Part shown: positions 53,650-64,000 of the stretch, piece by piece | Numbering within the stretch: the first letter of the stretch is position 1 | Layout of the letters: the number at the start of each line of letters is the position of its first letter | Assembly: GCF_037392515.1 (NCBI RefSeq) | Contig: NC_090280.1 | Span: forward strand, 24,867,118-24,931,117 | DNA from: Haliotis asinina | Lineage: Eukaryota > Mollusca > Gastropoda > Lepetellida > Haliotidae | Direction: 5' to 3' | DNA length: 64,000 nt | Position numbers and translations under genes: made by a program | Notes under the pieces: model-generated | Seen by the model: only the letters and a program-made list of their open reading frames with translations | What the model was told of the DNA's origin: nothing | Database searches by the model: none

Positions 53650-55455
53650 GTCGGAGGGGACTATACCTGGATCCTATAGAAGGGATGTTACTTCGTGCCT
53701 ATCAGTACCTAACAACTGTTTGATCGAGATATCACTCTGTAGATTAAAGAGATTTTACTGCGTAAGGTATTCTTGTATTCACTGTTCATCATGGCGTGTT
53801 TTACTCAGATGTAGTCTGGGTGGGTTTGGTGTAACTTGAAGAATTGTGAATTATGAATTAAATCAGTTGTAGTTTCGCGACAACACCTTCCCGGCAAGAC
53901 TTTGTTCAAAAGAGCTATCTTATCACTGAAACGATCCCATACTCAAGGTCAACGCTCATAGTCCTAAGACCGATTTGCAGAAACCAGACTGGATAATGAA
54001 TTTTTAGAAAGCGTGTGCGTGCATATTGTATGAGTGTGGTAATTAATACATAGACACATAGGAATCGCATGCTTATCCTTTCCCAGACCCGTCTAGTCCG
54101 TTAGTCAAAATTGGATAATTACCATGGCAGCAGACCTTATTGTCATGACAACGCATCCTGTCTCACAATAGTGTCGTCTACACCACATGACCATATTACT
54201 ACACTTATCGCGGGTCATGATGACCTTAGTGATACAAAGCTAATACCCTCATGCCGTCAGTGATCTGCACGCATGTAATGAGAACTCTACAAATCTAGTT
54301 GATCGTACCTTAATTATGCCTTTATTATATTGATAAGCCTAAACATTTTAGGGTCGTGCGTTTTTATTCTTGACATTTCAGGATAATAAGTTGAAATTTC
54401 AAGATACGTATTACAGATATGTTGAAATTTCAAGATAAGAGGTTGAAATCTCGGGATTGTTATCTAGAACTTTTCTCTTAATATCGTGAAATTTCAGTTT
54501 AGTATGTTGATACTGTCAAGAAAAAACTTCAAATAGCCCTAAACAGCTTCCGTATAGAAGGCCTCTACAGAGAGGGCTTTGAATTTATTGATTTTCTTCA
54601 GTCGTGACTTTCAGTAATGTATAAAGACACGAATCAATTTCGTATTCATATACCCACATGTTTCTCTACAGTTGACTCAATATTCAGTCCAAATATGGGT
54701 CACATTTCCTTCCTTGTATCAGACCGGACAAAGCTGCCTCACACCGAATAACTCATCCCTGGGTGCCCCTTGTGGTTGACCTTACACATGCGAAACTACC
54801 CCAAACAACCCACGTCTGCTCAAAAGGAAATATGTCCTTGTTCATTATGTATCAAGGCTGCTGTCAGTTTCACATTTCTTCTTTACCACACACAAGACAC
54901 CGTAATGTTGATAAATGTGGTGCGGGTGTTCGGTCGCCATGGTTACAGCGATAACCTGGACTACGAATGTCGGCATCGTGTTGATTTTGTTAGAAAGAAT
55001 AATATTACATACCAGTAACAGTTTATTCATAATTCATACCTGAATATGTTCATGAAGTGACATTGATTTCATGTCATTTAGATAATTGCTCACGTGATGA
55101 ATCCCAGGAAATGAAGCTGCTGTGATTCACCAAGTCCGAAAGATAAGTGATCGCTGTCATGGACACCAGGACATTGTCATTGAGACAAAACACAATATTT
55201 TGCGTCCGTTACGAAACAATCATACACAGGTCGTATTCTGATGTTCTGTAGTTTGTCCCACATGCAAAGTGCTCTTCCGTATCCAGACTGATCACACTTA
55301 GGTGACCCGATCACATCCAAGATATGGTGTTTGTGTGTGTGTGGTGGTGGGGTTATCTTGTTGTGCACTGGTTAGCCATTGTTCCAAAGTTACACCTCTT
55401 ATGACAAGCACGGGTTACTGAAGACCAATTCTAACTCGGATCTTCACGGGTAGTG
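53650..55455. other. Intergenic stretch
   Basis: No recognisable gene. TTGAAATTTCAAGAT-type short repeats at 54390-54500. Overlapping open frames at 54763-55030 have no family motifs. Confidence 0.4.
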
Positions 55456-55457
55456 AA

Positions 55458-55560
55458 GTGTGCGTTTAGTTTTACGCCGCTTTTATCAAGGCGGACACCA
55501 GTCTTGACTCAACGTACCCATTCCTACATTTGAGAAACGAACCCGAGTCCTCAGAGAGAG
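55458..55560 (-). repeat. tRNA-SINE fragment
   Basis: GTGCGTTTAGTTTTACGCCG then CTTTTATCAAG, with an internal deletion, and part of the B-box region (CGAACCCGAGTCCTCAG). Confidence 0.65.
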
Positions 55561-55787
55561 GCTTTAATAACTCATAAAACGACTGACATTTACAAGTGTT
55601 CAGGTGACAAATCGGCAGTTTTGCACACTGGCTGTGACATGTGCAGCTGACACATTTCTGACTCATAAAGGTTCAAATCACATGCGATCTATTCACGTCT
55701 AACTGACTAATGAGCCGGAAACATGACTGACATGGAAAACATCCGTGCAAACCAGCACATGAATGTACAAACGTACATTTCAGAAAT

Positions 55788-55950
55788 AGCAAGTTAGGTT
55801 TTACACCGCTTTTAGCGATATTCTAGCAATATTACGCGGGGAACAACAGGAATGGATTTCACACATTGTGCGCATGTAGGGAATCGAACTCAGGTCCTCA
55901 GTACCGTGACGAGCGAACGCTTTGACCACAAGGCTACCCCACCGCCCCAG
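55788..55950 (-). repeat. tRNA-SINE, full-length copy
   Basis: AGGTTTTACACCGCTTTTAG, GCGATATTCTAGCAATATTA, body with GGAATGGATTTCACACATTG, and the - strand head GGTGGGGTAGCCTTGTGGTC with B box GAGTTCGATTCCC. Confidence 0.87.
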
Positions 55951-56920
55951 TTCAGATATAGAACACATGAACAGACGTGTGAAACATTCGTTATAATCAC
56001 GCTCTTGTTACATCTATGCATAATTTTCTGTTGATTTATCACAGACACATGAATTCGTATGCAAGGGCAAGAGTAAAAAACATGAACACTGTTCAGCATA
56101 ATATGCTTTTGAATACGTCAGCTGCACAGCAGTGTCAACCATAGCAATGGTTTCCACAAAACGATTGTGTGCAGCTGTATAAATGATCAATATTGGATAG
56201 AACTCATGTGCTCACAATTCTCAGCTGTCGGGCAGGGTTAAGTTAATGCGACAACTGTAATATGCTAATAATTTCGTCCATATTGTAATATTAGAATTGA
56301 AAGAAAACTAATCCATCTGGGTGGTTATAATTCATATCCTCGTCTTTGATCTCGTTAGCATATCCACCTGAACGTATGCATGGGTGAGAGAGAAAATTCC
56401 CTTCACTACCACTTGCGTCTATGTTGTGTTTCAGTATATTGGTATACTGTGTTTCAGTGCATATATGTGCAACGTTTCAGGGTCTTGTCGCTGTCATTTG
56501 GCCTGGCTACCTTTGTCGAAGCTAACCAAACCACTACAAACTACCTGAGTCTATGTTAAGAGATGGGAGTAACGGCCACCTTAACGCTGAGACTACCTGA
56601 AGTCTGTGTTAAGGTATGGGTCACCTTAGCACTAAGTTCGCTTTGCAGAACGACACCAAGGACTGAGAGTACTACTACTGCAGCCATCAAATACAATACA
56701 GCAGATGTGCGTGTGATGGAATCAGTGTATATACAGTGAGACCCGAAGCCTGGTATAGTGAATCAACTGTTTGCACCTGGTCTGGCTGTACTCAGTATCG
56801 TCCTGGGATAGTTTCCAAAGGGTGACAACACGTCCGCAGTTGTAGTGATGTTAACTATTTAATCACAGTGGTTGTGGCGTTGATTGTAGTGTCGGCTCAA
56901 GGTGATGATGTAGATGTGAA
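55951..56920. other. Intergenic stretch with foldback-related block
   Basis: No recognisable gene. 56545-56650 contains two units of the GTTAAGGTATGGG/CACCTTAGC repeat also seen at 52.1-52.4 kb. Confidence 0.45.
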
Positions 56921-57800
56921 TGTTCGTGTGGTTGTGGCTGGGGATGTAGGGTCTATTCTTGGCTGTAGTTATCAGTACGAATGTAATTGTTGGTTGAAAC
57001 AGTGATGTTAGTTGTGGCTGGGGACGTAGGGTCTATTCTTGGCTGTAGTTATCAGTACGAATGTAATTGTTGGTTGAAACAGTGATGTTAGTTGTGGCTG
57101 GGGATGTAGGGTCTATTCTTGGCTGCAGTTAGCAGTACGAATGTAATTGTTGGTTGAAACAGTGATGTTAGTTGTGGCTGGGGATGTAGGGTCTATTCTT
57201 GGCTGTAGTTCTCAGTACGAATGTAATTGTTGGTTGAAACAGTGATGTTAGTTGTGGCTGGGGACGTAGGGTCTATTCTTGGCTGTAGTTATCAGTACGA
57301 ATGTAATTGTTGGTTGAAACAGTGATGTTAGTTGTGGCTGGGGACGTAGGGTCTATTCTTGGCTGTAGTTATCAGTACGAATGTAATTGTTGGTTGAAAC
57401 AGCGATGTTAGTTGTGGCTGGGGATGTAGGGTCTATTCTTGGCTGTAGTTATCAGTACGAATGTAATTGTTGGTTGAAACAGTGATGTTAGTTGTGGCTG
57501 GGGATGTAGGGTCTATTCTTGGCTGTAGTTATCAGTACGAATGTAATTGTTGGTTGAAACAGTGATGTTAGTTGTGGCTGGGGATGTAGGGTCTATTCTT
57601 GGCTGTAGTTCTCAGTACGAATGTAATTGTTGGTTGAAACAGTGATGTTAGTTGTGGCTGGGGACGTAGGGTCTATTCTTGGCTGCAGTTAGCAGTACGA
57701 ATGTAATTGTTGGATGAAACAGTGATGTTAGTTGTGGCTGGGGATGTAGGGTCTATTCTTGGCTGTAGTTAGCAGTACGAATGTAATTGTTGGTTGAAAC
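56921..57800 (+). repeat. 80-bp satellite array, 11 copies
   Basis: Unit begins AGTGATGTTAGTTGTGGCTG and ends ATGTAATTGTTGGTTGAAAC. Unit starts fall exactly at 57001, 57081, 57161 and so on to 57721, with an edge copy from 56921. Copies differ at few sites (GGATG/GGACG; TTATCAG, TTCTCAG or TTAGCAG), showing recent homogenisation. No ORF. Confidence 0.95.
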
Positions 57801-57921
57801 AGTGCATGTAACAGTGATGATAGTGGTGGTTGAAGAAATGTAGGAATGTTGCAGTGTTTGAAACTGAATGCTATTAGTGACTGTAACCTTGGATGTACAA
57901 ACAGTTTAAATGGACCGACTT

Positions 57922-58012
57922 GCACAAAGCAATCTTAGCACCACAACGATTGTAACTCAAATACTCCAACATATAGGCTTAAGATAGTTGTAGCGCTAAG
58001 ACTGCTTTGTGC
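57922..58012. mobile_element. Foldback (MITE-like) element
   Basis: Left arm GCACAAAGCAATCTTAGC (57922-57939) and right arm GCTAAGACTGCTTTGTGC (57995-58012) pair over 18 bp with one mismatch. Short, non-coding. Confidence 0.75.
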
Positions 58013-58053
58013 TAGTGGATCCAGATCACTATCAGCCAACAGTCATGACGGGT

Positions 58054-58326
58054 CTAGCTCTTTCAGTCTACACTCATCACCTTCCAACCTCTCCCAATCT
58101 ACATCATCCCTGTCCTAGCTCTCTGTCTACACTCAACACCTTCCTACCTCTGCCAATCTACAGCATCACCTTCATAGCTCTCACAGTCTACATCATCACC
58201 TTCCTACCTCTCCGAATCTATATCATCACCTTCCCACCTCTCCGAATCTATATCATCACCTTCCTAGTTCTCCAGTCTACATCCTCACCATTTTAACTCT
58301 CCCAGTCTAGATCATCACCTTCCTAG
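58054..58326. repeat. ~31-bp minisatellite (CTACATCATCACCTTCCTACC type)
   Basis: About nine imperfect units. The open frame 58009-58296 is a translation of these units. Confidence 0.85.
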
Positions 58327-58329
58327 GTG

Positions 58330-59130
58330 AGATTTATGCAGTAACCCGTTTCAGACCTTCATTTGAAGCATCTTTCTCATGTGAAAAGCTAATAAACACA
58401 GATGACCTGGCCTGACAGCTGTATTGTTTCCTTGTGATAGAGTGCAGTGGTTTCACATGACTTGTTCTTGTTGTGAGTCGGCGGGTGCATGACTGAGTGA
58501 TTGGGTGTGTGTGTGTGTGTGAGTGAGTGAGTTGGGGTTCTACCAGTTTTAATAGAATTGCAGTTATACCATAGCATTTGGGCATAGTCAAGAATATTTT
58601 TCGCAGATGTAAGATGTAGATCTCTTTGGTGAAACCTACCAGCACCAGGTTAGGTCTAACAAACATGACTGTTGGAAAGCAGAATTCAAACCTACAACTA
58701 TCGACACAGCCCTTCATCGCAAATGGTAGCCTCTTAGATGACTGGGCCCTCTGTGTTCTACACCCATCCTACAAATCTGAAACATTTAAATAATGACAAG
58801 CAAATGCTAGTATGATCAAGGGACACAACTCAACACAATACCATCATATCGAGGAAGGTGGAAGAAATGCACTTAATTACATTCAGTTTCTCCCAAACCA
58901 ACTAATCATACAAAACATTCTAACCTTCTAGCAAGTAATACGGGTGTCATTTCGAGAGAAGACCTTTACACAGACACCACGGATAACCACTGGTTGTTGA
59001 ACCACGTGATGCAGTATGAATATGTCACCATCTGCTTCTGGAATGCCAATTTATAATTACTAGTTCAACCTGTCCGAGTTATTAACTCCAGCATCAAGAT
59101 ATTACCACACGTCGTCTTGGCATTGTCCCT
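58330..59130. other. Intergenic stretch
   Basis: Short (GT)n/(GAGT)n run at 58506-58532. No recognisable gene. Confidence 0.4.
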
Positions 59131-59132
59131 TT

Positions 59133-60119
59133 GGATCATGGTGGATACGAGTCTGTAGGACTGTGTTGTGGTGGTGTGTGAGGACCATGGTGGATATGAG
59201 TCTGTAGGACTGTGTTGTGGTGGTGTGTGAGGACCATGGTGGATGTGAGTCTGTAGGACTGTGTTGTGGTGGTGTGAGTGGAGCATGGTGGGTGTGAGTC
59301 TGTAAGACTGTGTTGTGGTCGTGTGAGTGGAGCATGGTGGGTGTGAGTCTGTAGGACTGGTATGTTGTGGTGGTGCATTTGAAACGTGATGGATGTTTGT
59401 ATGTAGGTTCTGTGTTATGGTGGTGTATGTGGAGAGTGATGGATGGAAGTGTAGGACTGTGTTGTGGTGATGTGTGTGAGGCGTGTGAGGAGCATGGTGG
59501 ATGTGTGTCAGTAGGACTGTGTTGTGGATGTGTGTGTGGAGCATGGTGGATATAAGTCAGTAGGACTGTGTTGTTATGGTGTGTGAGGAGCATGATGGAT
59601 GTGAGTCTGTAGGACTGTGTTGTGGTGATGTATGTGGAGCATGGTGGGTGTGAGTCTGTAGGACTGGTATGTTGTGGTGGTGCATTTGAAACGTGATGGA
59701 TGTTTGTATATAGGTTCTGTGTTATGGTGGTGCATGTGGAGAGTGATGGATGGAAGTGTAGGTGGATGTGAGTCTTTAGGACTCTGTTGTAGTGGTGTAT
59801 TTGGAGTGTGATGAATGTGAGTAGGACTGTGGTGTGGTGATGAGTGTGGAGTGTGATGGATGCAAGTGCAGGACTGTGGTGTGGTGATGTATGTGGGGCA
59901 TGGTGAATGTGAGTCTTTAGGACTGTGCTGTGGTGGTGTATGTGGAGTGTGATGGATGCAAGTGCAGGACTGTGTTGTGGTGATGTGTGTGGGGCATGGT
60001 GAATGTGAGCCTTTAGGACTGTGTTGTAGTGATGTATGCAGAGTGTGATGGATGTGAGTAGGACTGTGTTGTGGTGGTGTGTGGGGCGCATGGTGGATGT
60101 GAGTCTGTAGGACTGTGTT
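59133..60119. repeat. 49-bp minisatellite array, left part
   Basis: About twenty units of the type CATGGTGGATGTGAGTCTGT / AGGACTGTGTTGTGGTGGTG. Spacing between CATGG starts is 49 bp (59137, 59186, 59235). Same unit as 61501-62525. Long - strand frames (for example 60091-59102) are repeat translations. Confidence 0.93.
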
Positions 60120-61500
60120 GAATGAATGAATGAATGTCTTAATTTTCTCCAAAATACATTCGAAGATTAAGTATTTATGATATCAGTCAGTTACATATAT
60201 GCATATGATATTAACAAAGCACGGATCTTAAGAACGGGTGGGTGTTTACATGAGTGACAGTTTAGAAAGTATATATCAAAGAGTCTTTCAAGGAACTGAC
60301 ATAGTGTGAAAAGTGTAATTTGATGGTTTGTCATGCTGCTTCTTCAAGGCCAGGGATCTGAAGTTTGGCACCACAAAAGAGCACAAGGGCATCTTCGTCA
60401 TTCAGCATTTCAGTTAATACATATAGATCTAGATCTATATCCAGTATGTCAAGTAGTGTCATATACAAATGATTTTATATTTGTAATGAATCCTGCAGCC
60501 CATACGGGGTAGTACTTAACAGTGGCGTGTCATCGGCTAACAGGATTGATGGCACGTCAATACCATATGCACATATACCATTGTTACTGAGTCTTAATTC
60601 AGGTAATAAAATCATTAATAAGACAAGAAAAAAAAAACATGCAGACAGGATTCTACCTTGCCCTACACCTTGTTTTACTCCAAATGATATCTGAGCTATT
60701 TCCGTTGTACATTACAAAAGCTATGGTAGCTATGATACAGCAACTTCCACGTTTTCCCCATTATACCCAACTTGTACAGTTTTAGGAATAGAGCGTTATG
60801 TCAAATGCCATCAAAGGTTTTCTCAATATCGAGAAACGCTGAAAAGACTTGTGAGCCACGCTCAACATAATATGTTACGCAATCATTGAGCATGAACGTT
60901 GATATAATGGCACCATGTTCTTTTCTAAATCCAAATTGTAAAGGGTCTGGAAAGTAAGGATTAATATCATTGTCTTATATAACATTGTAGACGTGAGAGA
61001 AATAGTTTTGCAAATATTTTTCCTACACGGGAAGTAAGAGTGATACATCTGTAGTTTTTGGGATCGTATTTTGAACCTTTTCCTGTATAAATTGGAACAA
61101 TCATACCCAATCTAAAGATACTGGGAAAGTAGACAACTTTCATAATTGCGTTATAGAAGACGCCAAGCTTTTCGACCAGCGCGTCACCTCCATAGATAAG
61201 GTGTTCATTGTTTACATGATCTGGTCCAGGGGATATGTTACGATTTAGATTGACCAGATGTTGTTTTAACTCTGAAGGCTGGATATCGGTATATAGTACA
61301 GCGTCAGCATGAGTAGAATCATTAGGTTGTGAAATTATATCTGCGAGTTTGTTATCTACAGATGCTTTAATTTCAGCATCAAACGTTTCAGCGTGGTGTT
61401 GTAAGGCAAGGTTAGCATAGTAAGCACCTCACAGGTTACAAATGGCCTCTGGTGTATCCGCATGGGTTTTGTTAAACACTAATTGGTTAACCGTTGACCG
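60120..61500 (-). mobile_element. LINE reverse transcriptase remnant inside the minisatellite
   Basis: On the - strand, from ~61410: NRNISPGPDHVNNEHLIYGG, FRLGMIVPIYTGKGSKYDPK and NYRCITLTSRVGKIFAKL, then FLDIEKTFDGI with a stop, LYKLGIMGKTWKLLYHS and the catalytic box LLADDTPLLS (about 60530-60500). It ends at a (TTCA)n tail (60120-60133). Stops and frameshifts show that it is dead; endonuclease and C-terminus are missing. Motif style differs from LINE A and LINE B. Confidence 0.8.
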
Positions 61501-62525
61501 CAGGCTGGAGCATGGTGGAGCTGATTCTGTATGACTGTGTTGTGGTGGTGTATATGAAGCATGGTGGATGCGAGCCTCTAGGACTGTGTTTTGGTGGTGT
61601 ATGTGGGACATGGTGGAGTTGAGTCTCTGGGACTGTGTTGTGCTCGTGCACGTGGAGCATTGTGGAGTTGAGTCTGTAGGACTGTGTTGTGGTGGTATAT
61701 GTAGGGCATGGTGGAGTTGAGTCTCTAGGACTGTGTTGTGCTCGTGCACGTGAAGCATTGTGGAGTTGAGTCTGTAGGACTGTGTTGTGGTGGTATATGT
61801 AGCGCATTGTGGAGTTGAGTCTCTAGGACTGTGTTGTGCTCGTGCACGTGGAGCATGGTGGAGTTGAGTCTGTAGGTCTCTGTTGTGGTGGTGTATGTAG
61901 GGCATGGTGGAGTTGAGTCTCTAGGACTGTGTTGTGCTCGTGCACGTGGAGCATGGTGGATGAGAGTCTGTAGGACTGTTGTTGTGGTGGTGTATGTAGG
62001 GCATGGTGGAGTTCAGTCTCTAGGACTGTGTTGTGGTAGTATATGTAGGGCATGGTGGAGTTGAGTCTCTGGGACTGTGTTGAGGTAGTGTATTTGGAGC
62101 ATGGTGGAGTTGAATCTCTAGGACTGTGTTGTGGTAGTGTATGTAGGGCATGGTGGAGTTGAGTCTCTAGGACTGTGTTGTGGTGGTGTATGTAGGGCAT
62201 GGTGGAGTTCAGTCTCTGGGACTGTGTTGCAGTATGTATGTGGAGCATGGTAAATGTGAGCCTGTAGGTTCTGTGTTGTGTAGGTGTGTGTTGAGCATGG
62301 TGGATGTGAGTCTGTAGGTTCTGTGTTGTTGTGGTGTATTTGGAGCATGGTGGACGTGAGTCTGTAGGACTGTGTTGTGGTGGTGTATTAGGAGTGTGAT
62401 TGATGTGAGTTTCTATAACTGTCTTGTTGTGGTGTATTTGGAGCATAGTGGAGTTGAGTATGTAGGACTGTGTTGTTGTGGTGTGTGGGTGGTATGGTGG
62501 AGTTGAGTCTCTAGGACTGTGTTGA
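61501..62525. repeat. 49-bp minisatellite array, right part
   Basis: About twenty-one units, mostly CATGGTGGAGTTGAGTCTCT / AGGACTGTGTTGTGCTCGTG; CATGG/CATTG starts at 61707, 61756 and 61805 confirm 49 bp. The unit variant differs from the left array (GTTGAG instead of TGTGAG), with mixed units near 62230-62360. Confidence 0.93.
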
Positions 62526-63105
62526 CAGAGTTGAGTCACTGTAGGAATGTGTACGTAGTGATTGTGTATCAAATGGAATATGTGGGGACATGCTTCTGGA
62601 GTCAGGACTCTCCTGATTTCTCCCCCCACCCCATACCGCCATCCCCTACACACGCATCTCTAGGTGGAAGTAATTTGTACAAGTTATTGACAAGGACAAG
62701 CCAAGGGGCCACTTGGCTCATATTTCATGCTACTCTGTTTGTCAAGCTGCTAAATAAACATCTGCTCTCTTAGGGAACATGGCTACAAGCTACAACAGGC
62801 CTAAGTAATCCCCATTGAGACAATGCCATATTCATATGAATTCACAGTAGTGTTTTAAATAATGCCACACTCATAAGTCATGGATTTGTCAGTTCATGTC
62901 TGAAGCTGCAAGGTTCGCTCCTTGTATCACTTCCTTTGTGACTTTATGGTGCGGAATTATTGACTCTCGGTTAAAGAGGGTTCTCTTTACACGCAACAAT
63001 ATCTCAAAAAGTTCAGGTCCCACAGTACTTTGTAATTGAAAGAGACTTCACTCCATTGTCATGGTCACACCATCGGTAAAATGGAAGTATCCGGTTTCAC
63101 CCTGT
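62526..63105. other. Intergenic stretch
   Basis: No recognisable gene or repeat family. Confidence 0.4.
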
Positions 63106-63107
63106 TG

Positions 63108-63890
63108 TCAAGCTGCCACCATAATGAGAAGTAAAGTAAACAGTGTCCTGGTGAGGTAAAGGTCTTCCACACTCAGAAGGCAAATAACAGGTGACATTAT
63201 GAGAAAGATGCCTCACCATACTCAAAGGCAAATAACAGGTGTCATCATGAGGTAGAGATCTCCCCATACTCAGAAAGCAAATAACAAGTGTCATTATGAG
63301 GAAGAGGTCTCACCACTTTGAGAAGGCAAATAACAGGTTTTACTGCATAGACAACGTCTAAATAAACTGAGAAGGGAAATAATAGGTTTTACTACATAGA
63401 CAAGATCTCACCTAATTAACGAGTGAAATAACAGGTTTTACCACATAGACAAGATCACAATATATTGAGAAGGAAGGGAAATAACAGGTTTTACTACATA
63501 GACAGGGTCTCACTATACTGAGAAAGGAAATAACAGGTGATGCTGCAAAAACAATGTCGCATTATAGTGAGAAGGGAAATAACAGGTTATACTATGCAGA
63601 CAAGATCTTACCCACTGAGAAGGGAAATAACACATTTTACTATCTAGACAAGGTCTCACTACACCGAGAAAGGAACTAATAGGTTTTACTGTCTAGATAG
63701 GCTCTCACCAAACAGAAGGAAATAACAGATTTTACTGTCAAGGCAAGTTCTCACAACTCCAAGAAGCAAAGTAACAGGATTTACTGTCAAGACAAGGTCT
63801 TACCACACTGAGAATGGAAATAAAAGCGTTTCCCACCACACTAAGATGGGAAATAAGGGGATCTATTGCATAGACGAGATCTCACCATTG
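63108..63890. repeat. ~50-bp minisatellite (GGGAAATAACAGGTTTTACT type)
   Basis: About fifteen imperfect units of AGGGAAATAACAGGTTTTAC followed by an ACATAGACAAGGTCTCAC block and ACTGAGA. Left units are variants with CATTATGAGGAAGAGGTCTC. No gene. Confidence 0.88.
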
Positions 63891-63964
63891 GGAAGTAATG
63901 AGATTCATGAATAAATAAAAATTCAACACTGTCATCATCCAGTGCATGTTTTATTTGTTAAAGT

Positions 63965-64000
63965 GAGTGAGTTTTCATATGCCAAACTTTGCAATATTCC
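63965..64000 (-). repeat. tRNA-SINE, cut by window end
   Basis: GTGAGTGAGTTTTCATATGC then TTTGCAATATTCC: tail of the common SINE; the rest lies beyond the window. Confidence 0.65.

Noticed and set aside
56921-57800. CRISPR-like regular spacing
   Set aside because: The 80-bp units are contiguous with no unique spacers, and the genome is animal; it is a tandem satellite.
58009-58296. 95-codon + strand frame
   Set aside because: Translation of the ~31-bp CATCACCTTCC minisatellite.
59102-60091. 329-codon - strand open frame
   Set aside because: It is a translation of the 49-bp minisatellite; neighbouring frames are equally open and give the same Thr/His/Gln-rich repeats. No start context, domain or splice sites.
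61823-62653. 276-codon - strand open frame
   Set aside because: Same reason; right half of the 49-bp array.

Overview
The window is nuclear DNA of an animal, almost certainly a gastropod mollusc and probably an abalone (Haliotis). Evidence seen directly: short phase-1 exons with GT/AG borders, many microsatellites and minisatellites, LINE, LTR and Tc1 elements, and about a dozen copies of tRNA-headed SINEs ending in a CTCACTCAC-type tail. The genus is inferred from memory that this SINE tail is very common in abalone sequence. There are no bacterial genes, rRNA genes, CRISPR arrays or phage genes.

Host genes. (1) On the + strand, 41.6-50.2 kb, eleven exons form a complete, frame-consistent gene for a transmembrane immunoglobulin-superfamily receptor: signal peptide, three Ig domains, one membrane segment, and a tyrosine-rich cytoplasmic tail with two ITIM-type motifs (LTYADL and VVYEQI). 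A TATA box lies upstream and two AATAAA signals lie downstream. (2) On the - strand, two phase-compatible exons (10003-9870 and 8541-8364) encode the two halves of one Ig V-type domain, with one in-frame stop before the last strand; the rest of that gene is not established. (3) At 16.6-18.9 kb (- strand) is a broken copy of an uncharacterised multi-copy animal protein family.

Mobile DNA fills most of the remainder. 5.65-7.45 kb: decayed LINE (-). 10.2-10.5 kb: Tc1 fragment (+). 19.6-22.4 kb: two reverse-oriented LTRs flanking a Tc1 element with intact terminal repeats. 22.9-23.65 kb: internally deleted Tc1 relative. 23.7-40.5 kb: one Ty3/Gypsy-type retrotransposon with both LTRs and the domain order protease-integrase-RT-RNase H (Gmr1-like order). 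It is interrupted by LINE A (-), which is itself interrupted by LINE B (-, near-intact, I/Nimb-like) with a 14-bp target duplication. An LTR-like segment and a tRNA-SINE also interrupt its RT/RNase H part. 60.1-61.5 kb: another LINE RT remnant (-) that splits a 49-bp minisatellite.

Tandem arrays: 15.8-16.0, 44.8-45.6, 47.4-47.6, 56.9-57.8 (80-bp unit), 58.05-58.3, 59.1-60.1 with 61.5-62.5 (49-bp unit), and 63.1-63.9 kb. The 50-59 kb segment is otherwise intergenic, with SINEs (one 5S-like) and foldback elements.

Connections worth noting: LINE B and the abundant SINEs share their 3' end, the usual sign that the SINE borrows that LINE's machinery. Several long open frames on the right side are only minisatellite translations, not genes.
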